DNA from: Omphiscola glabra | Lineage: Eukaryota; Mollusca; Gastropoda; Lymnaeidae | NCBI GenBank assembly: GCA_964017045.1 | Contig: OZ024795.1 | Coordinates: 53,979,350 to 54,043,349 of the forward strand | Length of the DNA stretch: 64,000 bases | Direction: 5' to 3' | Part shown: piece after piece, positions 22,853 through 34,600 of the stretch | Numbering within the stretch: position 1 is the stretch's first letter | How the letters are laid out: each line of letters begins with the position of its first letter | Made by a program: the position numbers and the translations under genes | The notes under the pieces: generated by a model | What the model saw: the letters and a program-made list of their open reading frames with translations, nothing else | Database searches by the model: none | What the model was told of the DNA's origin: nothing

Positions 22853-25800
22853 ATGAGCATTGCCAGGGGCAGTCTGAGACATTCTGTTTACATCGACAGA
22901 AATCTGTGAGTACTCTCTAAACGTCATTTTAATTTTAACACTGAAAGCTCCCCAATGGCTTGTTTACAACGCAATGCTCATATATGATTAATTTCATACA
23001 CCCCTCCGCCACCTGCACCCGCACCCCTACCCTCCTACCCTGTATCGCTACCATCTCAAACACGCCATCCCGTCTGTCTAGATGTAATGACGTATTATAA
23101 ACAATGATGGATTAAGTGGATCATAAAATTAATGTCAAATATCCACATTTATATACATTACAAATTTAATACCATAACATTTTAAAAAATTCAAACAATT
23201 TAAAAAAAAAATAATGTTTAATTTTTCTACACTTAAACTTAATGCACATATATTTCAATGATTGACAGAGACACATTATATAGAAAATTACTGATAGACT
23301 AATGTCGTAAATATGATTGACAGAGACACATTATATAGAAAATTACTGATGAACTAATGTCGTAAATATGACTGACAGAGAGTCATTATATTTAGAAAAT
23401 TGCTGATAGACTAATGTCGTAAATATGATTGACAGAGACACATTATATAGAAAATTGCTGATAGACTAATTTCGTAAATATGATTGACAGAGACACATTA
23501 TATAGAAAATTGCTGATAGACTAATGTCGTAAATATGATTGACAGAGACAAATTATATAGAAAATTACTGATGGACTAATGTCGTAAATATGACTGACAG
23601 AGACAAATTATATAGAAAATTGCTGATAGACTAATGTCGTAAATATGATTGACAGAGACAAATTATATAGAAAATTACTGATGGACTAATGTCGTAAATA
23701 TGACTGACAGAGACAAATTATATAGAAATTGCTGATAGACTAATGTCGTAAATATGATTGACAGAGACACATTATATAGAAAATTGCTGATAGACTAATG
23801 TCGTAAATATGATTGACAGAGACACATTATATAGAAAATTGCTGATAGACTTATATCATAAATATACTTATAGGATATTATTTTGAGCATTTTCTCTCCC
23901 ACACTCCCAGCCCGCCCCCGGAGCACCCGTGGCCCATACGTCCACATGAGGCATCGAAGACCTGGCCGTGCACCTTAAGGCAGTACGGGATCAATGATTA
24001 TCTTAACAACTATACCATGTGAGTTATATGTGAGGTCAATGATTATCCCAACAACTGTACCATTTGAGTTATATGTGAGGTCAATGATTATCTCAACAAC
24101 TGTACCATGTGAGTTATATGTGAGGTCAATGATTATCTCAACAACTATACCATGTGAGTTATATGTGAGGTCAATGATTATCCCAACAACTGTACCATGT
24201 GAGTTTTATGTTAGGTCAATGATTATCTCAACAACTGTACCATGTGAGTTATATGTGAGGTCAATGATTATCTCAACAACTATACAGTGTGAGTTATATG
24301 TGAGGTCAATGATTATCCCAACAACTATACCATGTGAGTTATATGTTAGGTCAATGATTATCTCAACAACTATAACATGTGAATTATATGATAGGTCAAT
24401 GATTATCTCAACAACTGTACCATGTGAGTTATATGTGAGGTCAATGATTATCCCAACAACTATACCATGTGAGTTATATGTTGGGTCAATGATTATCTCA
24501 ACAACTATAACATGTGAGTTATATGATAGGTCAATGACCATCTCAACAACTATACCATGTGAGTTATATGATAGGTCAATGACCATCTCAACAACTATAC
24601 CATGTGAGTTATATGTGAGGTCAATGACCTTTATGCTAAATGAGGTTCGGCTTTATGTTATTCATCTTGATGGGTCCACTTGATGGGTCCACTTGATGGG
24701 TCCACTTGATGGGTCCACTTGATGGGTCCACTTGATGGGTCCACTTGATGGGTCCACTTGATGGGTCCACTTGATGGGTCCACTTGATGGGTCCACTTGA
24801 TGGGTCCACTTGATGGGTCCACTTGATGGGTCCACTTGATGGGTCCACTTGATGGGCCCACTTGATGGGTCCACTTGATGGGTCCACTTGATGGGTCCAC
24901 TTGATGGGTCCACTTGATGGGTCCACTTGATGGGTCAACTTGATGGGTCCACTTGATGGGTCCACTTGATGGGTCCACTTGATGGGTCCACTTGATGGGT
25001 CAACTTGATGGGTCCACTTGATGGGCCCACTTGATGGGTCCACTTGATGGGTCCACTTGATGGGTCCACTTGATGGGTCCACTTGATGGGTCCACTTGAT
25101 TGGTCCACTTGATGGGTCCACTTGATGGGTCCACTTGAAGGGTCCACTTGATGGGTCCACTTGATGGGTCCACTTGATGGGTCCACTTGATGGGTCCACT
25201 TGATGGGCCCACTTGATGGGTCCACTTGATGGGTCCACTTGATGGGTCCACTTGATGGGTCCACTTGATGGGTCAACTTGATGGGTCCACTTGATGGGTC
25301 CACTTGATGGGTCCACTTGATGGGTCCACTTGATGGGTCCACTTGATGGGTCCACTTGATGGGCCCACTTGATGGGTCCACTTGATGGGTCCACTTGATG
25401 GGTCCACTTGATGGGTCCACTTGATGGGTCCACTTGATGGGTCCACTTGAAGGGTCCACTTGATGGGTCCACTTGATGGGTCCACTTGATGGGTCCACTT
25501 GATGGGTCCACTTGATGGGCCCACTTGATGGGTCCACTTGATGGGTCCACTTGATGGGTCCACTTGATGGGTCCACTTGATGGGTCAACTTGATGGGTCC
25601 ACTTGATGGGTCCACTTGATGGGTCCACTTGATGGGTCCACTTGATGGGTCCACTTGATGGGCCCACTTGATGGGTCCACTTGATGGGTCCACTTGATGG
25701 GTCCACTTGATGGGTCCACTTGATGGGTCCACTTGATTGGTCCACTTGATGGGTCCACTTGATGGGTCCACTTGATGGGTCCACTTGATGGGCCCACTTG

Positions 25801-28800
25801 ATGGGCCCACTTGATGGGTCCACTTGATGGGTCCACTTGATGGGTCCACTTGATGGGTCCACTTGATGGGTCCACTTGATGGGCCCACTTGATGGGCCCA
25901 CTTGATGGGGTTATGCATGATCTTAACACTTATTGGTCCACTTGATGGGGTTATGTATGATCTTAACACTTATTTGCCCACTTGATGGGGTTATGCATGA
26001 TCTTAACACTTATTGGCCCACTTGATGGGGTTATGCATGATCTTAACACTTATTGGTCCACTTGATGGGGTTATGCATGATCTTAACACTTATTGGCCCA
26101 CTTGATGGGGTTATGCATGATCTTAACACTTATTGGCCCACTTGATGGGGTTATGCATGATCTTAACACTTATTGGTCCACTTATTGTATGAGTATTTAC
26201 AATGACAAGTATTGTTATACTTGGTGAGCGAGAGTGAGGGAGGGAGGAAAGGAGACAGGGATGTGAAAAGGGGAGAGAAAGGAAGGGAGGGAGAGAGGGA
26301 GGGTAAGAGGGAGGGTAAGAGGGAGGGAGAGAAGGAGGGAGAGAGTGGGTAAGAGGGAGGGTGGGAGGTACAGAATGTGATGAACTATTTAGAAAATTAA
26401 ATCATGAGAAAGATATAAAAATAAGTTAGAAGAGAAAGATATGATAAAGGTGAGTTAGAAGAGAAAGATATGAGAAAGGTAAGTTAGAAGAGAAAGATAT
26501 GATAAAGGTAAGTTAGAAAGAAAGATATGATAAAGGTAAGTTAGAAGAGAAAGATATGAGTAAGGTAAGTTAGAAGAAAAAGATATGAGAAAGGTAAGTA
26601 AGAAGAGAAAGATAAGAGAAAGGTATGTTAGAAGTGAACGATATGAGAAAGGTAAGTTAGAAGAGAAAGATAAGAGAAAGGTAAGTTAGAAGAGAAAGAT
26701 AAGAGAAAGGTAAGTTAGAAGAGAAAGATAAGAGACAGGTAAGTTAGACGAGAAAGATAAGAGAAAGGTAAGTTAGCAGAGAAAGATAAGAGACAGGTAA
26801 GTTAGACGAGAAAGATAACAGACAGGTAAGTTAGAAGAGAAAGATAAGAGACAGGTAAGTTAGAAGAGAAAGATAAGAGAAAGGTAAATTAGAAGAGAAA
26901 GATAAGAGAAAGGTAAATTAGAAGAGAAAGATAAGAGAAAGGTAAATTAGAAGAGAAAGGTAAATTAGAAGAGAAAGATAAGAGAAAGGTAAATTAGAAG
27001 AGAAATGTAAGAGAAAGATAAATTAGAAGAGAAAGATAAGAGAAAGGTAAATTAGAAGAGAAAGATAAGAGACAGGTAAGTTAGAAGAGAAAGATAAGAG
27101 ACAGGTAAGTTAGAAGAGAAAGATAAGAGACAGGTAAGTTAGAAGAGAAAGATAAGAGACAGGTAAGTTAGAAGAGAAAGATAAGAGACAGGTAAGTTAG
27201 AAGAGAAAGATAAGAGACAGGTAAGTTAGAAGAGAAAGATAAGAGACAGGTAAGTTAGAAGAGAAAGATAAGAGACAGTTAAGTTAGAAGAGAAAGATAA
27301 GAGACAGGTAAGCTAGAAGAGAAAGATAAGAGACAGGTAAGTTAGAAGAGAAAGATAAGAGACAGGTAAGTTAGAAGAGAAAGATAAGAGACAGTTAAGT
27401 TAGAAGAGAAAGATAAGAGACAGGTAAGCTAGAAGAGAAAGATAAGAGAAAGGTAAATTAGAAGAGAAAGATAAGAGACAGGTAAGTTAGAAGAGAAAGA
27501 TAAGAGACATGTAAGTTAGAAGAGAAAGATAAGAGACAGTTAAATTAGAAGAGAAAGATAAGAGACAGGTAAATTAGAAGAGAAAGATAAGAGACATGTA
27601 AATTAGAAGAGAAAGATAAGAGACAGGTAAATTAGAAGAGAAAGATAAGAGAAAGGTAAATTAGAAGAGAAAGATAAGAGAAAGGTAAATTAGAAGAGAA
27701 AGATAAGAGACAGGTAAGTTAGAAGAGAAAGATAAGAGACAGGTAAGTTAGAAGAGAAAGATAAGAGACAGGTAAGTTAGAAGAGAAAGATAAGAGACAG
27801 GTAAGTTAGAAGAGAAAGATAAGAGACAGGTAAGTTAGAAGAAAAAGATAAGAGACAGGTAAGTTAGAAGAGAAAGATAAGAGACAGGTAAGTTAGAAGA
27901 GAAAGATAAGAGACAGGTAAGTTGGAAGAGAAAGATAAGAGACAGGTAAGTTAGAAGAGAAAGATAAGAGACAGTTAAGTTAGAAGAGAAAGATAAGAGA
28001 CAGGTAAGCTAGAAGAGAAAGATAAGAGAAAGGTAAATTAGAAGAGAAAGATAAGAGACAGGTAAGTTAGAAGAGAAAGATAAGAGACAGGTAAGTTAGA
28101 AGAGAAAGATAAGAGACAGTTAAATTAGAAGAGAAAGATAAGAGAAAGGTAAATTAGAAGAGAAAGATAAGAGACAGGTAAATTAGAAGAGAAAGATAAG
28201 AGACAGGTAAATTAGAAGAGAAAGATAAGAGAAAGGTAAGTTAGAAGAGAAAGATAAGAGAAAGATAAATTAGAAGAGAAAGATAAGAGACAGGTAAATT
28301 AGAAGAGAAAGATAAGAGAAAGGTAAGTTAGAAGAGAAAGATAAGAGACAGGTTAATTAGAAGAGAAAGATAAGTGGCAGGTAAATTAGAAGAGAAAGAT
28401 AAGAGACAGGTAAATTAGAAGAGAAAGATAAGAGACAGGTAAATTAGAAGAGAAAGATAAGAGACAGGTAAATTAGAAGAGAAAGATAAGAGACAGGTAA
28501 ATTAGAAGAGAAAGATAAGAGACAGGTAAGTTAGAAGAGAAAGATAAGAGACAGGTAAGTTAGAAGAGAAAGATAAGAGACAGGTAAGTTAGAAGAGAAT
28601 GATAAGAGGCAGGTTAGTTAGAAGAGAAAGATAAGAGACAGGTAAGTTAGAAGAGAAAGATAAGAGACAGGTAAGTTAGAAGAGAAAGATAAGAGACAGG
28701 TAAGTTAGAAGAGAAAGATAAGAGACAGGTAAATTAGAAGAGATTCACGTTAAAAAGATTTTCCTTTAAGTTTTTTGTTGTTGCTTTCTTTTTTCACTTT

Positions 28801-29725
28801 TTTTTGTAGAGGGGTGAGGGGGTGAGGGAGGTCGTTGAAAGAATCACTGGGTGGAAGACGTGAAGATGCAATGGACAGATAAAAAAGGGGATGAGAAAAT
28901 GAGGATAGTGAGGAAAATATTGTAGTAGAACTTAAGATGACAGGAGCGTACATTAGTGCACCAGGGACTGGCGACTGACTATGTCGTGTCCTGTGACAAT
29001 GTCCTTAGTGCACCAGGGACTGGCGACTGACTAGGTCGTGTCCTGTGACAATGTCCTTAATGCACCAGGGACTGGCGACTGACTAGGTCGTGTCATGTGA
29101 CAATGTCCTTAGTGCACCAGGGACTGGCGACTGACTATGTCGTGTCCTGTGACAATGTCCTTAGTGCACCAGGGACTGGCGACTGACTATGTCGTGTCCT
29201 GTGACAATGTCATTAATGCCCCTGATGAAATATAAGTTCTATACGTTCATTTAATACAGGGTCTTATAGTCATTTTTATTAAAAACATTATTTTTCGGTC
29301 TTTGAAAATTGCTCTGCGTCCTTAGTCTGGCACGCTTGGCGTAGGTTACATACGTCATTTCCGGTCACTGTTGTAAGCGATACCGTCGACGCAGACTGTA
29401 ATTTTGTGTGGACTGTACTCAGTTGCGTATGGATGGGGGGTGCGGAAGAGGGGGCATTCCACCCAGGGCGTCACTTGTTTTTCTTTATGTGGAAGGGCGG
29501 CATTTTCGTTAAACTGCGTCATTTTTTACGAGGGAATGGGGCGTCAGTGTCTCTACGTGTCACCCTCTCTGTGTTTACAGGAGTGTGGATGAAATGTCGA
29601 AAGTAGATCCACTTCCTGTTCTCACGCCCATCAATCTATTTCCGGATCCTTACCTTGAAGTGGTCCTGAGGTTCGTGTTTTAGATCATTGTTCAGAGAGA
29701 GAGAGAGGAAGAGAGAGAGAGAGTC

Positions 29726-29773
<48 letters not shown>

Positions 29774-30805
29774 GTGAGAGAAAGATAGAGAGATAGAGCA
29801 CGCGAGAGAGAGCGAGATAGAGATTTTTTATTGATGTTAAGATACCTGACAAAAAATAAAACATTAACTAACTGTGTTGCACTTCTAGGCCCCGCTACCT
29901 GGACTCTGTGGGCAACTGGCCCTGTCAGCTCCACACCGACCTACTCACCAGGTGCCCCGTCAAGACACGTTTCCCATACCCAGGCAGAGATTGGTTCCGT
30001 AAGTTTGCAACAAAAACGAAGTCCATCTTTTTTATTTTTTAATCACATGACTGACCAACGGCCGTCATGACAACTATTCATGGGTTTTGAGATTAACTTC
30101 CTTGAAATGGTCGTCATGACAACTATTCATGGGTTTGAGATTAACTTCCTTGAAATTGCGTGTTTCTTTTCAAAAACGATGACGTCATTTGGCAGCGATT
30201 ATAATGGGGTGGTTTTTTAAAACCATGGTGACGTTTTGTTCATGAATAGGCTGTCTTTGATAGTATAGACTACATGTCTTTGATAGTATAGACTACATGT
30301 CATTGATAGTATAGACTACATGTCTTTGAGAGTATAGACTAGATGTCTTTGAGAGAATGGACGACATGTATTTGAGAGAATAGTAGGTGTTTAATTGTAA
30401 GCACAAGTATGTGTTTAATTGGAAGTACAAGTAGGTGTTTAATTGTAAGCACAATTCGATGTTTAATTGGAAGCACACGTAGGTGTTTAATTGGAAGCAC
30501 AAGTAGGTGTTTAATTGGAAGTACAAGTAGGTGTGTCTGTTGAAGTACAAGTAGGTGTGTCCGTTGAAGTATAAGTATAAGGTATGTCCGTTGAAATACA
30601 AGTAGGTGTGTCCGTTAAAGTACAAATTGGTGAGTCTGTTGAAGTAGTGTTTTTCTCTACATTCTTATACAGGATAGTGCTAATGAAAAAACTGTTTATT
30701 AAAATGATTCGACTGAAATACAGGTTCCATTTTTATTTCCCTCCAGGTAAATGGGCAGAGTTCATGTACGTCATCGGTGAATTTGGTGCAAAAACTCAGA
30801 AATAA
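22853..30805 (+). CDS. Unrecognised 139-residue Trp/Pro/Arg-rich protein, five-exon model
   Basis: Exons 22853-22905, 23911-24018, 29581-29670, 29889-29998 and 30747-30805 sum to exactly 140 codons including TAA 30803-30805, with phases CT+C, AT+G, AG+G, C+GT. Product: MSIARGSLRHSVYIDRN, LPPPEHPWPIRPHEASKTWP, RQYGINDYLNNYTM, a PLPVLTPINLFPDPYLEVVL segment, RFPYPGRDWFRKWAEFMYVI and GEFGAKTQK. No signal peptide or membrane span; cytosolic or axonemal is a guess from composition. Exon one begins with ATG right after an acceptor, so either the 5' UTR is spliced or this is the 3' part of the gene at 8813-19486 (join phase 0, but that model's stop would have to be bypassed by a weak donor). AATAAA overlaps the stop. 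The intron 24019-29580 is almost wholly tandem repeats. Phase consistency over five exons makes the model strong; function is unknown. Confidence 0.78.
23261..23870. repeat. Minisatellite, 55 bp x 11
   Basis: Unit gattgacagagacacattat + atagaaaattgctgatagac + taatgtcgtaaatat, in the intron 22906-23910, ending about 40 bp before the exon at 23911. Confidence 0.93.
23992..24635 (+). repeat. Donor-containing minisatellite, 45 bp x 14
   Basis: The first unit overlaps the coding exon end: AATGATTATCTTAACAACTA then taccat|gtgagttatatg. Every following unit repeats the last 26 or so exon bases plus the donor gtgagt (or gtgaat) and the first intron bases. Fourteen tandem 5' splice sites thus stand in sense orientation. 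Reading past the first donor meets TGA at once, so later donors would truncate the protein. Confidence 0.93.
24661..25915. repeat. 13-bp satellite-like array with 312-bp higher-order period
   Basis: About 96 copies of cttgatgggtcca. Rare variants recur with a fixed spacing: gggtcaactt near 25272 and 25584, gaagggtcc near 25139 and 25450, gggcccactt near 25207 and 25519, i.e. blocks of 24 units. Because 13 is not a multiple of 3 and no stop occurs, several long open frames result; none is a gene. Confidence 0.95.
25905..26182. repeat. 40-bp array derived from the 13-bp array
   Basis: Unit cttgatggggttatgcatga + tcttaacacttattggccca, about 6-7 copies. Each contains the 13-bp core plus a new 27-bp segment, so a boundary unit of the first array was re-amplified. 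Confidence 0.9.
26220..26375. repeat. Purine-rich G/A tract
   Basis: Imperfect gagggagggagagagg runs; capable of triplex or quadruplex-like structure in principle. Confidence 0.8.
26395..28745 (+). repeat. Giant minisatellite, 29 bp x about 80, with a consensus splice donor per unit
   Basis: Unit gataagagacaggtaagtta + gaagagaaa. Many units contain CAG|GTAAGT exactly, the sequence that pairs fully with the U1 snRNA 5' end; others have aag|gtaaat or cag|gtaaat. All are in sense orientation for the plus-strand gene at 22853-30805. The 5' part (26395-26640) is an older, more variable version with gatatgagaaaggtaagt. Confidence 0.93.
28950..29220. repeat. Minisatellite, 52 bp x 5
   Basis: Unit gtgcaccagggactggcgac + tgactatgtcgtgtcctgtg + acaatgtcctta. 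Confidence 0.92.
29693..29825. repeat. (GA)n microsatellite next to a donor
   Basis: Begins about 22 bp after the exon end at 29670 and extends most of the 218-bp intron up to the exon at 29889. Confidence 0.9.
30243..30650. repeat. Two adjacent minisatellites (23-26 bp units)
   Basis: First, catgtctttgatagtataga x 5; then gtgtttaattggaagtacaa x about 6, grading into gtgtgtccgttgaagtacaa x 5, inside the intron 29999-30746. Confidence 0.85.
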
Positions 30806-31681
30806 ATAACATCACAAAATGACATGTGAATTGTGTGCATAAACTCTTAAAAACAACTATATTTTGTTTCTGATCATATTATTATTTTTTTGGTTTTGGT
30901 TATACCATTTCCTATAATAATTGTGTAATTCGTGAATACATAATGGAAATAATGTTAGAGCAATCAAATGTATCAGCTTTTACGTATACGTGTATTACAC
31001 AATTGTCATACAATGATTTTTTTAAAATTGAGAATACAAACCGCTCACGTGACACAATTTTTAAGCAGGTACACTCCAGTTTGTCCAATTTCACACCAGG
31101 TGCTAGCCAGTAAACTTCAGCTTCACGCCAGGTGCTTGCCAGACAACTTCAGTTTTATGCCAGGTGCTAGCCAATCAACTTCAGTTTTATGCCAGGTGAT
31201 AGCTAATCAACTTCAGTTTCACGCCAGGCGATAGCCAATCAACTTCAGTCTTAACAATGAGATCAGCAATATACTATCCTTGGCTTATATTTTTGTTTTC
31301 AAACGAGGGTTTAAAAAAAAAAAAAGATTCAAGCCGAGTTATTATAGTCTTAACGTTAAAAAGATGCGATAACGTTATTGACAAAATTTCAAAAGTTATT
31401 AGCAATCGAAACAGAAACTAACATGAGACCTACCACGTGACTTTGTAGACGTAATTTCAAGGGGGATCTCGGTGTACCTAAAAATTGCCTGCCAGCTACA
31501 ATAAAATCTTTATTATGCGGTCATTACAAAAATATTTTTTGCAACATGCAGGCTTATATAAATGTCTCTATTTTATTAAATACGCAAAGCTTGGAGGAGA
31601 AAAAATCACAGATTGTAATCATTGTAGTTCGAAAAAATATATAGCTCTATGCAAACCAAACATTATATGTGTTTCGGTAAC
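30806..31681. other. Short convergent intergenic region
   Basis: Separates the 3' end of a plus-strand gene from the 3' end of the first SLC5 gene. It contains a 31-bp x 5 repeat at 31095-31250 (cttcagttttatgccaggtg). No other feature. Confidence 0.5.
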
Positions 31682-34600
31682 CTATATGTTTGTCTCGGTA
31701 TTTAGAATATCTTTTAAGCCATAGCTCGCGCTCTTGGGGTAGACATTTCTGTTTTCACGGCGCTCGATGGTTCGTTGTCTGTGGCTCTTCAACACATCGT
31801 ATTTTTGCGATAGCTTCCCGTCACCAAACATGGCATTCGTTGCCATGGACACCACAACGATGGCGGCTCCGCCGAGCAGCATCGCAAACGTCCGGAACGG
31901 AAACATCTGCGTCTGCGTTGCCTCGTCGAAGAAGGGAAACTTGATGACCGGCGGAAGTCGTAGGACGGGCTCGCCACCGAGCACACGAACGGCGAAGCTA
32001 GCGGCAAACCCGCAGATGCAGCCGTAGCTGTTTGAGGTAGGCATCCACAGGACGAGCGTCAGCTGAGGGAAGAGGACGACGTACATGAGGTCCGAGCACA
32101 GGATGAACAGCCCGTAGATGGTGGTGGAGAAGATGGCGATCAGAGTGCCCATGACACCGACAACTATGATGGTAAGGCGCAGGACCCACTTCAGTTCTCG
32201 TTCTGTTGCCTTTTGGGATTTTTTTTTAGGTTGGGGGCGGACAGAAAAATGAAGTGTGAAATAAAGTTACTTCAATGTCAAATATTATAAAAAATAGTTT
32301 CAAACGGTTGGTTCTAGATCAGCAGTTATCAACCTTATCGTGACCCCTTTGGTGGTCGAATGACCCTTTCCCATGGGTCGCCTAAGACCATCGGAAAACA
32401 CATATACCCTACAGTTATGAAGCAGCAACAAAAATAATTTTGTTGTTGGGGGTCGCCATAACATGAGGAGCTGTATTAAAGGGTCGCGGCATTAGGAAGG
32501 TTGAGAACTACTGTTCTAGATGGTAATGTTTACATGTGCAGGTTTCAAAAGTTTATTTTTTAACGGACTTTTTCAAAGGTTTTTATTTTGCAGTCAAGAT
32601 ACATAAGTGTAGTTTCAAAGCGCATACTTTTCAATGTGTGCTTTCAAAAGGTATTGCTTTCAAGGGATTATTTCTAATTAACAGTATACATTTCAAAGGA
32701 TCGTTTCCAACAGTATACATTTCAAAGGATCGTTTCTAACAGTATACATTTCAAAGGATCGTTTCCAACAGTATACATTTCAAAGGATAGTTTCAAACTT
32801 GTAGTTTTCTTGATGTTGAATAAATAGCTTTATAATTTAAAATACAACTACAACAATGTCATTGGCTTGATTAAATTTGAGGTGCATATTTATTAAGTTT
32901 GCAACAGTTGATCCATCATTCAATCCTAAAGTACTAACAAATAGATATTTAAAAAATTTGAGAGCCTACCTGAGGCCTAAGAATATCGTGGTAAATATTC
33001 TTGCAGATGACCGAGCTAGTGGACAGGATGCACGAGTCTGACGATGACATGACGGCAGCTGCCACCACACCAATACCTATGATGGCCACCGGTGCTGGGG
33101 TCAGGTAGCTCAGGGTAAGCGGTAAGATAAACATCTGCATGTCTGCCGGGAAGGGAAGAGTTCCTTCATAAGACGTGGCGTTCCAATCTGAAGGCACAAA
33201 AATTATACGTTTTTAAAAAAAATGTCGCGGGGATTATTTGAATGTTAACAAAAACATATTTTTTAATTTAAAAAATAAATAAATTTAAAGGTCATAATGT
33301 AACTTAATTGTGGTGGGTTTGTTTGTTTGTTTGTTTGTTCAACATGTAAATGTTTAAGCCCGAGGTCAAGTCACTATTACAATATATTTATATAAGTTAT
33401 ATACCGCCAAACACTGGCGACAGAAATGCGTGAACTTCCCATCTACTAAATTTACTTGACCAAACATGAACTCAAGTAACGCACATTTAAGAATCCCAAT
33501 TTTTGCTACACCCCTTCCCCCATGATACGTCACTGCACACTTTTTATTTCACGCCCATGAACTCTATTAAATATTCTGATGTCCCAACCACGTTTAAACA
33601 CCATACTTAAACTGAGACGATTTCATTTTCCGAAAAGAAAATATTACGCGCCAAACGCAGTTGCGTTATATAAAAAAAATCATTTAGCGAAGTTATCGGA
33701 AATTATATTTTGCGCGCTGTTGAACTCATTATTGAACCATGCTTTCTTTCAAACATTTATAATTATTTGTAGTATTATTATACTCTCAATACCAAATTCG
33801 CTGATTAGGAAGCAGTAAACTAGGAAGCAGTCAACCTGTTAGCAATCAGTCCACGAGTCATACCAGAAGCGTAATATCTATAAGAGATATACTCGGCAAG
33901 AAAAAGACATTAAAATGAGTTGTTGCATTTGAGGGCATTACCGATTCATGACTCTACAAATAAGTACTACTTCTCAGGTAAGTGCTATTTTTAAAATATT
34001 TTTAAATTGTATTCGTTTTTTTCTGTAAGTTCGCTGACGAAGGCTTTCTGTTGACACATTCGTTGTTTTCTTGCGTTCCTTTTTCAGGTTTAACCTTACT
34101 TTGTTTTACTAATTTCCTATAAATAATTAGTGTAATAAAAGCGTTCACTCAAACCACTTACCTTTTCTCCAGAATTTTAGTATTTTACTCGTGTTATAGC
34201 TACATTTTTGGAGCAAGCGATACAAAGAATAACAAATACTATCGGTACAATACTTGTACCTCGATACCGGTACTTGCTGTTGTCAAATCTGTCTCACTTA
34301 CCTGCAGCCGCCCCCGCGATTCCCATCAGGGCGGGAGGAATCGCCATGAGAAAGCTGGCGATCCCTGATGCGATGGTGGCGAGAATGGCGATGCGCACCG
34401 TTCTGCAAGCCAAAACTCTTTGGTACAGCGCCTGCATTCAATGGTGCAATGAGAAATCAACTCAACGAATCTAAGATTAATTAGGCACGATAAATTTATT
34501 TCAATATAACAATTATATGGTAAGCGTTAATAATAATTTTACATAATACACAAGTAAACATTTCGGGACAAGCCTTCATCAGTACAACAACAAAACATTT

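Noticed and set aside
23994..24683. 229-codon plus frame of the 45-bp array
   Set aside because: It is not in the frame of the exon that seeded the array, where TGA follows immediately after the donor.
24636..25969. Minus-strand open frames of 344-421 codons made of DPSSGPIKWTHQV
   Set aside because: Stop-free translation of the 13-bp array in all phases; no unique sequence or splice context.
31690..32027. Plus-strand frames opposite copy A exon 8
   Set aside because: Antisense shadows of the SLC5 exon.
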